Part shown: piece after piece, positions 21,452-27,097 of the stretch
How positions within the stretch are numbered: position 1 is the first letter of the stretch
Layout of the letters: the number at the start of each line of letters is the position of its first letter
Assembly (NCBI GenBank): GCA_052387095.1
Contig: JBQTJN010000058.1
Coordinates: forward strand, 1 to 27,097
Direction: 5' to 3'
DNA length: 27,097 bases
From: JBQTJN01 sp052387095
GTDB taxonomy: Bacteria; Pseudomonadota; Alphaproteobacteria; Micavibrionales; Micavibrionaceae
Translations under genes and position numbers: made by a program
Notes under the pieces: model-generated
Database searches by the model: none
What the model saw: only the letters and a program-made list of their open reading frames with translations
What the model was told of the DNA's origin: nothing

Positions 21452-23911
21452 ATGAGCGAAGCAAAAGACAAGGGACAGCCGACAGAAACACCCTCCAAGC
21501 TCAGTCTTGGCGGGGGTAAGGGAACGCTGAGTCTCAAGGCAGGCCTCGGCCCGCCGCCGCGATCGAGCCTGGCTCACGGCAGCGTTGCCGTTGAAGTGCG
21601 CCGCAAGCGTACACCTGCGCCGGGGGAGCAGCTGACGCAACAAAAGCAGGATGATAACCTGTCGGATGAACAACGCGAGGCCCGTGCCGTTGCGTTGCGT
21701 AACGCGCTGTCGGAACCTGACAAGAAACCGAAACTGCCCAACCGCCGCACGATTGATGATATCAAGCGCGAGGAAGCCGAAGTCCAGGCGCAGGGCGCAC
21801 AGACATCGCGCGAAAAAGAACTCGAAGAACTCAGGCGCATAGAAGAAAAAGAAGGTCGCCCGCCAGGCTCGTTGCCTGTCGGCCCCCGCGCTGATGCACC
21901 GCGCAGCCGTTTTGCGCAGGAAGATGACGAAAGCGGCGGTTACCGCGATCGCCTGAAAAAAGCCGCGCCGAAAGTCCCGACGAAAGTGGTCGATGACCGC
22001 CGTGGTGCGCGTATTACCGTGACGCAGGCTCTGAACACAGATTATGAACGTGATCGCGGCAAATCCATGGCCGCCGCCAAGCGTGCCCGTGAAAAAGCCC
22101 GCCTCGCGGCACTGGGCCCGAAGGAAGCGCCGAAAAAAATTATCCGCGAAGTCATCCTGCCCGAAGTTATCACAGTGCAGGAACTCGCTAACCGCATGGC
22201 CGAAAGCGGCGGCGACGTGATAAAGTCCCTTATGAAGATGGGTGTGATGGCAACGATCAACCAGTCGATCGATGCCGACACGGCCGAATTGATCGCTGGT
22301 GAATTCGGCCACAAGGTCCGCCGTGTTACCGACGCCGACATCGAAATCGGAATTGGCGGAACAGACGACGAATCCGCTAATCTCATGGCGCGCCCGCCCG
22401 TTGTCACCATCATGGGCCATGTCGATCATGGGAAAACTTCTCTGCTCGATGCGTTGCGCGAAACCGATGTCGTATCCGGCGAAGCCGGCGGCATCACCCA
22501 GCATATCGGCGCCTACCAGGTGACACTGAAATCCGGTGCGAAAATCACGTTCCTCGATACGCCCGGCCACGCTGCATTCACCGAAATGCGCGCTCGCGGC
22601 GCCAACGTCACGGATATCGTCGTAATTGTCGTGTCTGCCGAAGACAGCATCATGCCGCAGACTGTCGAGGCAATCAGCCACGCGCGCGCCGCCAAGGTGC
22701 CGCTGATTATCGCGATCAACAAGATCGATCTCCCCAACGCCAACCCCGGCAAAGTTAAGCAAGACCTTCTCCAGCACGAAGTCGTGGTCGAGGATATGGG
22801 CGGCGATACAATCTGCGTCGAAGTTTCTGCAAAAAAGAAAATCAATCTCGACAAGCTCGAGGAAATGATCCTCCTGCAGGCCGAAGTTCTCGAACTCCAG
22901 GCCAACCCGAACCGCGAAGCGCAAGGGGTTGTCATTGAATCCAAGATGGAGCGTGGCCGCGGTACGGTCGTTACAGCGCTTATCCAGAAAGGCACACTCA
23001 AAATCGGCGATACGTTCGTCGCCGGCGCTGAATTCGGCAAGGTACGCGCCATTCTCGATGAACGCGGCAAAAACATCACGCAAGCTATCCCCGGCCAGCC
23101 GGTGGAAATTCTCGGCCTCAATAACCCGCCCGATGCCGGGGATATGCTCAGTGTTGTGCCCGATGAAACCAAGGCGCGCGAAGTCAGCTCTTACCGTCAG
23201 CATAAACGCCGCGAAATGCAGGCCGTTGCTGCTGTCAAGGGCCGTACGACCATGGAACAGCTTCTGGCGCAGCGTACCGAAGGCGAAAAAACAACCCTGC
23301 CAGTCATTATCAAGGCCGACGTTCATGGTTCGGTCGAGGCGATTATCGGCTCGCTCAATAAAATGGCCAGCGAAAACGAAGGCGTTGCCGTGCAGGTTCT
23401 GCATTCCGGCGTCGGCGGTATTACGGAGTCCGATGTCACGCTCGCGCGCGCATCCGGCGGCGTAGTCATCGGCTTTAACGTCCGCGCCAATGCGCAGGCG
23501 CGCGACCTGGCGCAAAAAGAAGGCGTCAATATCCGCTATTACAATATCATCTATAACGTGATTGATGACGCCAAGACGATCCTGACCGGCATGCTCGCCC
23601 CGTCGGAACGCGAGGAATATCTCGGCCAGGCTGAAATCCGCGAAGTCTTCAACATTACCAAGGTTGGAAAGGTTGCCGGTTGCTATGTGACCACCGGCTC
23701 CGTTAAGCGGGGCGCCAAGGTCCGCCTGCTCCGCGATAGCGTTGTCATCCACGAAGGCAAACTCAAAACGCTCAAACGCTTCAAGGATGAAGTCAAGGAC
23801 GTCAAGGAAGGCACAGAATGCGGCATGGCATTCGAGAATTACGATGACATGAAGGCCGGCGACATCATCGAGTGTTACGAAGTTATTTCCGAGGCCAGGA
23901 CGGTAACCTAA
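21452..23911 (+). CDS. infB: Translation initiation factor IF-2
   Basis: This 819-residue GTPase places initiator tRNA on the 30S subunit. A charged, low-complexity N-terminal region (about 1-225) is followed by the IF2_N-type segment (VQELANRMAESGGDVIKSLM, about residues 240-260). The GTP site is G1 GHVDHGKT at residues 322-329, G3 DTPGH and G4 NKID. The C-terminal domains end with the TV sequence at 23908. It begins immediately after the nusA stop, with no intervening bases. The long minus-strand open frame opposite it is a codon-bias shadow. A palindromic repeat follows its stop. Confidence 0.98.
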   Translation: MSEAKDKGQPTETPSKLSLGGGKGTLSLKAGLGPPPRSSLAHGSVAVEVRRKRTPAPGEQLTQQKQDDNLSDEQREARAVALRNALSEPDKKPKLPNRRTIDDIKREEAEVQAQGAQTSREKELEELRRIEEKEGRPPGSLPVGPRADAPRSRFAQEDDESGGYRDRLKKAAPKVPTKVVDDRRGARITVTQALNTDYERDRGKSMAAAKRAREKARLAALGPKEAPKKIIREVILPEVITVQELANRMAESGGDVIKSLMKMGVMATINQSIDADTAELIAGEFGHKVRRVTDADIEIGIGGTDDESANLMARPPVVTIMGHVDHGKTSLLDALRETDVVSGEAGGITQHIGAYQVTLKSGAKITFLDTPGHAAFTEMRARGANVTDIVVIVVSAEDSIMPQTVEAISHARAAKVPLIIAINKIDLPNANPGKVKQDLLQHEVVVEDMGGDTICVEVSAKKKINLDKLEEMILLQAEVLELQANPNREAQGVVIESKMERGRGTVVTALIQKGTLKIGDTFVAGAEFGKVRAILDERGKNITQAIPGQPVEILGLNNPPDAGDMLSVVPDETKAREVSSYRQHKRREMQAVAAVKGRTTMEQLLAQRTEGEKTTLPVIIKADVHGSVEAIIGSLNKMASENEGVAVQVLHSGVGGITESDVTLARASGGVVIGFNVRANAQARDLAQKEGVNIRYYNIIYNVIDDAKTILTGMLAPSEREEYLGQAEIREVFNITKVGKVAGCYVTTGSVKRGAKVRLLRDSVVIHEGKLKTLKRFKDEVKDVKEGTECGMAFENYDDMKAGDIIECYEVISEARTVT

Positions 23912-23914
23912 CGT

Positions 23915-24006
23915 CCGTCATTGCGAGGAGGCAAAAACTGACGAAGCAATCCACACTTTCTTTAAAAGTGGGTCACCACGCTTTTTTCAGTTTCTTGTGA
24001 TGACGG
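23915..24006. repeat. Palindromic repeat, GTCATTGCGAG class, infB-rbfA gap
   Basis: The left end CCGTCATTGCGAG and right end CTTGTGATGACGG are imperfect inverted copies. The interior contains GAAGCAATCCACACTTT and TTTAAAAGTGG, as in the copies at 14891 and 18446. An extra inner pair AAACTGA/TCAGTTT is also present. It begins four bases after the infB stop and fills most of the 115-base gap to rbfA. It is the most diverged of the three copies. Confidence 0.82.
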
Positions 24007-24026
24007 TTGTATAAAAGAGAATTTTC

Positions 24027-24413
24027 ATGCGTAATAATCGCTCATCTAACGAACCTTCCCAGCGTCAGCTCCGCGTTGGCGAGCAGCTCCGCCACATTAT
24101 CGCAGAAACCATGCAGCGCGGCCATTTTCACAATGAAATTCTGATGAATGCCGGGCGCATTACCGTCACAGAGGTGCGCGTCAGCCCCGACCTGAAACAT
24201 GCCACGGCCTTTGTCATGTCTCTCGGCGGCGAAAACATGGAGGAGATCATTCCGGCTCTGAACGAATCCGCGTCCGTCTTCCAGAAAGATGTTGGTCGCC
24301 AGAACACTATGAAATTCACGCCGAAGATAAAATTCATGGAAGACGGATCTTTTGAGGAAGCAAAAAATATCGAGCAGATTTTGAAAGAGATTTCTGAAAA
24401 CCCGACAACTTAA
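24027..24413 (+). CDS. rbfA: 30S ribosome-binding factor RbfA
   Basis: The 128-residue KH-type protein binds the 5' region of 16S rRNA in late 30S assembly and cold adaptation. Family features are RQLRVGEQLRHIIAETMQRG near residues 13-32, then ITVTEVRVSPDLKHATAFVM and a C-terminal FTPKIKFMEDGSFEEAKNIE. Length and order are typical. AGAGA precedes the ATG at suitable spacing. It follows infB after a palindromic repeat. Its stop codon overlaps that of the convergent orphan membrane-protein gene through the bases TTAA at 24410-24413. Confidence 0.96.
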   Translation: MRNNRSSNEPSQRQLRVGEQLRHIIAETMQRGHFHNEILMNAGRITVTEVRVSPDLKHATAFVMSLGGENMEEIIPALNESASVFQKDVGRQNTMKFTPKIKFMEDGSFEEAKNIEQILKEISENPTT

Positions 24414-24832
24414 AGAGTATATTCGAAATCATCAGGCACCTTTTCTTTCAGCTGCGTTTTTAAATAACCTTTGCCAGCGCCTACAAGTGCCAATAAACCG
24501 AAAATTCCAGCCATTAAATTTGCCGCACCTTTATGAGCAGACTGGCCACGTTCCCGGCTTTCAACCTTGGCTTGGACACAACTTTCAAGAATCTCATCTG
24601 AAATCTCCGGTATCGAAGTTTTATATTTGGTGTCAAAATTAGAACGATCAGCATCATAAGAAACTTTACATTCCGACTGATAAGACTCTCCTCTTTCGTT
24701 TCGGATTTCTTCTTGAGTCTGCAGGGAAATGCTATAAGCCAGTAAGCCAAAGGATAACGCAATGCTGCCGCTCACAATCGCGGCCTTTGTAAATCCGGAT
24801 TTGGCAAAATCTTTTAATCTTTGAACACTCAT
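24410..24832 (-). CDS. Orphan two-TM membrane protein inserted in the ribosome-factor block
   Basis: The family is not recognised. The 140-residue protein has one hydrophobic segment at about residues 16-34 and a second at about 105-122. Between them lies a charged loop of about 70 residues holding two cysteines (ECKV and ESCVQ), which could form a disulfide if the loop faces the periplasm. AAGGA eight bases before the ATG and a strong sigma-70 promoter support a real gene. It is on the opposite strand to every gene around it, more AT-rich, and splits the usual rbfA-truB pair. This suggests a late insertion with its own promoter. The role is unknown. Confidence 0.68.
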   Translation of the reverse strand: MSVQRLKDFAKSGFTKAAIVSGSIALSFGLLAYSISLQTQEEIRNERGESYQSECKVSYDADRSNFDTKYKTSIPEISDEILESCVQAKVESRERGQSAHKGAANLMAGIFGLLALVGAGKGYLKTQLKEKVPDDFEYTL

Positions 24833-24863
24833 TGTATATAATCCTTGTTACAAAATTTTACAT

Positions 24864-24892
24864 ACTATAAAAATCGTTTAACATTAAGTCAA
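24864..24892 (-). promoter_or_regulatory. Sigma-70 promoter of the orphan membrane-protein gene
   Basis: On the minus strand the -35 TTGACT (24887-24892) and -10 TATAGT (24864-24869) are 17 bases apart, each one base from consensus. This is about the best core promoter match in the window. It drives the gene starting at 24832, away from truB. Confidence 0.65.
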
Positions 24893-24908
24893 TAAATTTT
24901 CATATAAA

Positions 24909-25874
24909 ATGGCACAGAAAAAGGTTAATAAAATCAACGGCTGGATCAATCTCGACAAGCCCTATGGCATGGGCTCGACGCAGGCGCTGAGCAAGGTGCG
25001 TCGCCTGCTCAATGCACAAAAGGCCGGCCACGCTGGCACGCTCGACCCGCTTGCCACCGGCGTGCTGCCTATAGCCCTCGGCGAAGCCACGAAATTCATC
25101 TCCTACATCCAGGACGGCTTGAAGGAATACGCATTTACCATTACCTGGGGCGAGCAGCGCGATACCGACGACGGCGAAGGAAAAATTATCGCCACATCCG
25201 ACGTCCGCCCTTCGCCCGAACAGATCAACACCATTCTGAAAAACTACATCGGCGATATTGAACAGGTTCCGCCGCAATTCTCCGCCGTCAAACTGGATGG
25301 CACGCGCGCCTACGACATCGCCCGCGGCGGTGAAATCATGGACCTCGCCCCGCGCACGGTTTTTATACAGGAGTTAAAAATTTTGCATCCTGACGAAAGT
25401 CAGAATCCACATGGATCCCAAATCAAGTTTGGGATGCAGCAAACTTCATTTAATTGCCTCTGCGGCAAAGGCACCTATATCCGCTCCCTCGCCCGCGACA
25501 TGGGGGCCGAATTGGGCACCTGCGGTTATATTTCGGCCCTGAAACGGCTGAAATCCGGCCCTTTTACCCTCGAAACCGCTATTTCTCTGGACAGGCTGGG
25601 CGAAATTGGAGATAGTGCCGCCCTCACGGAAGGACTGCTTATTCCTTTAGAGACCGCGCTGGACGACATCCCGGCCCTGGCCGTTAAAGAAGAAGAAGCA
25701 AGCCGCCTGAGAAACGGGCAGATCCTCACTTTCATCTCCCGCCCCGACTTCGAAAGACTGGACGGGCTGGAGCGGAACGGAGAACGCACATTGGCAACGT
25801 CGAAAGGCAAAGCTGTCGCGATCGTCGAGATCGAAGGACCGGAAGTCCGCCCCGTTCGCGTTATCAACACCTGA
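24909..25874 (+). CDS. truB: tRNA pseudouridine-55 synthase TruB
   Basis: The 321-residue enzyme makes pseudouridine 55 in the tRNA T loop. The catalytic aspartate is Asp46 in HAGTLDPLATG. DTDDGEG, the conserved KGTYIRSLARDMG and a PUA-like C-terminal region complete the pattern. About residues 159-177 (HPDESQNPHG onward) are extra to the family and coincide with a palindromic repeat placed in frame between the ELKIL strand and the CGKGTY motif. No Shine-Dalgarno is seen before ATG 24909; the AT-rich region upstream also carries the promoter of the divergent orphan gene. It ends 19 bases before rpsO. Confidence 0.95.
   Translation: MAQKKVNKINGWINLDKPYGMGSTQALSKVRRLLNAQKAGHAGTLDPLATGVLPIALGEATKFISYIQDGLKEYAFTITWGEQRDTDDGEGKIIATSDVRPSPEQINTILKNYIGDIEQVPPQFSAVKLDGTRAYDIARGGEIMDLAPRTVFIQELKILHPDESQNPHGSQIKFGMQQTSFNCLCGKGTYIRSLARDMGAELGTCGYISALKRLKSGPFTLETAISLDRLGEIGDSAALTEGLLIPLETALDDIPALAVKEEEASRLRNGQILTFISRPDFERLDGLERNGERTLATSKGKAVAIVEIEGPEVRPVRVINT
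25385..25437. repeat. Palindromic repeat inserted in frame within truB
   Basis: GCATCC (25385-25390) pairs with the end GGATGC (25432-25437). The perfect eight-base arms ATCCCAAA (25415-25422) and TTTGGGAT (25428-25435) enclose TCAAG. A small TGAC/GTCA hairpin precedes them. The core belongs to a repeat type, ATCCCAAATCAAGTTTGGGAT-like, that I know from other alphaproteobacterial genomes. It keeps the truB frame open. Confidence 0.75.
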
Positions 25875-25893
25875 CCCCGAAGAGGAGAACCCG

Positions 25894-26163
25894 ATGTCGA
25901 ATGCAGTAAAGACTAAAAACGCCGTAATCACGGAATACCAGAGAGACAAAACCGATACAGGTTCGCCGGAAGTGCAGATTGCAATCCTGACAAACCGCAT
26001 CAATGAACTCTCCGGGCATCTCGAAGTTCACAAGAAGGACGTTCACAGCCGCCGCGGCCTGCTGGTAATGGTTGCCAAGCGCCGCCGCCTTCTTGATTAC
26101 CTGAAATCTAAAGATGAAAAAGGTTACAAGAGGCTGATTGAGCGTTTGAATATCAGACGTTAA
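25894..26163 (+). CDS. rpsO: 30S ribosomal protein S15
   Basis: The 89-residue protein binds the central domain of 16S rRNA early in assembly. The conserved core DTGSPEVQIAILTNRINEL is followed by HKKDVHSRRGLLVMVAKRRR and LLDYLK, of typical length. AGGAGA seven bases before the ATG is the strongest ribosome binding site of the block. A terminator follows 22 bases after the stop. The pnp gene that usually follows rpsO is not here; an inverted small gene follows instead. S15 often represses its own mRNA in other bacteria, but I see no specific leader structure in the 19-base gap. Confidence 0.98.
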   Translation: MSNAVKTKNAVITEYQRDKTDTGSPEVQIAILTNRINELSGHLEVHKKDVHSRRGLLVMVAKRRRLLDYLKSKDEKGYKRLIERLNIRR

Positions 26164-26180
26164 TCAGATTATTAGAAAAT

Positions 26181-26534
26181 TTATAAAGGCTGCGATTGCA
26201 ATGTCGCGGCCTTTGTTTTGTCCGGCACGCGCTTCTGGCGGTTCTCAAGAAAAAGATCCAGGCGAATACGTATAAAATCTTCGTCAGATATGCATTGTCT
26301 CACTTCCCGCAGGATATCGGCTTCCTCTGGGGTGGGCATGTCGTCCCATGAGATCGGTGCCCGGCGAGCATAATGACTGTCTGCGAACTCGGCTTGTATA
26401 TCGCCGTGATATTCACCGGTGCGGCACGCTTCTTCTTTAAAGAGCGCGGTCATTTTTTCAGCCAGAATTTCGTCAAGCTGCTTAAGTCCCGTAAAAACGA
26501 GAACGGAATTGGTGAAATCGCGGATTATTCCCAT
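26181..26534 (-). CDS. Small protein of unknown function downstream of rpsO
   Basis: I do not recognise the family. The 117-residue product has no signal peptide or membrane segment. It is acidic in the middle (EEACRTGEYHGDIQAEFADS, then SWDDMPTPEEADILREV) and basic at the end. The ATG at 26534 lacks a strong Shine-Dalgarno. Its last ten or so codons run through the rpsO terminator stem, so the tail sequence is dictated partly by that RNA structure. It lies 38 bases downstream of the gpmA-like frame on the same strand, and may have been its operon partner. The frame is open over 350 bases with ordinary codon use, so it is probably a real gene. Confidence 0.55.
   Translation of the reverse strand: MGIIRDFTNSVLVFTGLKQLDEILAEKMTALFKEEACRTGEYHGDIQAEFADSHYARRAPISWDDMPTPEEADILREVRQCISDEDFIRIRLDLFLENRQKRVPDKTKAATLQSQPL
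26185..26220 (+). terminator. Intrinsic terminator after rpsO
   Basis: The 11-base stem AAAGGCTGCGA (26185-26195) pairs with TCGCGGCCTTT (26204-26214) with one G-U pair, followed by GTTTTG. It ends the long plus-strand block. The same bases encode the last residues of the convergent gene at 26181-26534. Confidence 0.85.
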
Positions 26535-26572
26535 CTTGGAAAACTAGCATAGAGGTTGCAATATGTAAATAT

Positions 26573-27097
26573 TTAAATAAACGTCCTCTTCAGGATCTTC
26601 CCGCCCTCAATCTCGAACACCAGCGGTACGCCGGTCGGGAACTCGGCTTCGTTGATAGTTTCGGGCGTCTCAACACCGAGGATAATCAGCATCGCCCGCA
26701 ATGAATTCCCATGCGCCGCGACCAGCACGTTCCTGCCCTGCTCGACCAGCGGCCGGATCTGCGCATCGTAATAAGGGCGGACGCGGTTCTCGACCACATC
26801 CTTGAGGCATTCCCCGCCCGGCGGCGGGATATCGTAGGAACGGCGCCATATATGCACCTGCCCCGCTCCGTATTTGGCCCGTGTTTCATCTTTATCGAGA
26901 CCGGTCAGGTCGCCGTAATCCCGCTCCCGCAGGTCCGGGTGGCGGATCATGGTCTTCAGCAGCTCCGCCTGCCCTGTCGCCTCCAGCGCCAGCTCGGCGG
27001 TTTTGTTGGCCCGCTCAAGGGTGCTGGTAAAGACCTGGTCGAACCGTATGCCGGTTCCGGCGAGTTTCCGGCCCGCTTAGCGGGCCGCGGCGATTCC
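26573..27097 (-). pseudogene. 2,3-bisphosphoglycerate-dependent phosphoglycerate mutase-like frame with an in-frame stop (5' end outside window)
   Basis: The minus-strand frame encodes the middle and C-terminal part of a histidine-phosphatase-type phosphoglycerate mutase: TGIRFDQVFTSTLERANKTA, then LRERDYGDLTG with the catalytic glutamate, PPGGECLKDV, and LVAAHGNSLRAM with the second catalytic histidine. The first histidine (RHG) would lie beyond the window. Homology continues upstream of Met 26950 without an initiation codon, as far as a TAA at 27077-27079. Beyond that stop, GIAAAR again fits the family in the same frame. So the gene carries a nonsense codon, or the sequence has an error close to the window end. 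The stop lies within a perfect eight-base inverted repeat. If only Met 26950 were used, the 125-residue product would lack the active-site half. Confidence 0.7.

Noticed and set aside
21143..23752. Very long minus-strand open frame (869 codons) opposite infB and the end of nusA
   Set aside because: It lies wholly antisense to unmistakable nusA/infB coding sequence, has no family features and reflects codon bias on the other strand.
2583..25437. CRISPR array interpretation of the repeated sequences
   Set aside because: The repeats are palindromic, kilobases apart and of different classes, with no regular spacers and no cas genes.

Overview
The window reads as an alphaproteobacterial chromosome segment. 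Four things point there: an NDUFS4-type complex I accessory subunit, a TIGR01459-type HAD hydrolase, an XRE regulator sitting between lnt and metK, and the block miaB-phoH-ybeY-corC-lnt-xre-metK-trmB-rimP-nusA-infB-rbfA-truB-rpsO with an attenuator-like leader before rimP. A free-living or Micavibrio/Rhodospirillales-like lineage is plausible, but genus cannot be fixed by eye.

Layout. Bases 1-885 look like the edge of an acquired segment: the 3' end of an IS5-type transposase gene, then an AT-rich orphan gene whose stop codon abuts the 3' end of a tRNA-Arg gene. Bases 886-4493 are all minus strand: msbA, a CBS-pair protein, a DUF192 lipoprotein, tRNA-Pro(TGG), the NDUFS4-like gene and tRNA-Arg(TCT). 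A fragment resembling a tRNA-Pro 3' end lies beside the real tRNA-Pro. At 4551 a patatin-like phospholipase runs on the plus strand and meets a convergent HAD phosphatase. Upstream of the HAD gene lies a 1246-residue, two-TM, coiled-coil protein resembling the TipN/GPR polarity factors, then a small secreted cysteine protein.

From 11086 to 26163 a nearly continuous plus-strand block handles tRNA modification (miaB, trmB, truB), rRNA and ribosome maturation (phoH, ybeY, rimP, rbfA), lipoprotein acylation (lnt), SAM synthesis (metK), transcription and translation factors (nusA, infB) and ribosomal protein S15 (rpsO). MetK makes the SAM that MiaB and TrmB consume. RimP, RbfA, YbeY, InfB and S15 all act on the 30S subunit. 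The block departs from the usual alphaproteobacterial order in three ways: no ylxR between nusA and infB, an inverted orphan membrane protein between rbfA and truB, and no pnp after rpsO. The window ends with a small unknown gene and a phosphoglycerate mutase frame carrying an in-frame stop near the edge.

The most striking signal is a set of palindromic repeats of several classes (GTCATTGCGAG type, GTCATCC type, ATCCCAAA/TTTGGGAT type) scattered through the window. Most lie between genes, but one supplies the start codon of trmB, a second lies in frame inside trmB, and a third lies in frame inside truB. This resembles the in-frame palindromic elements known from Rickettsia.
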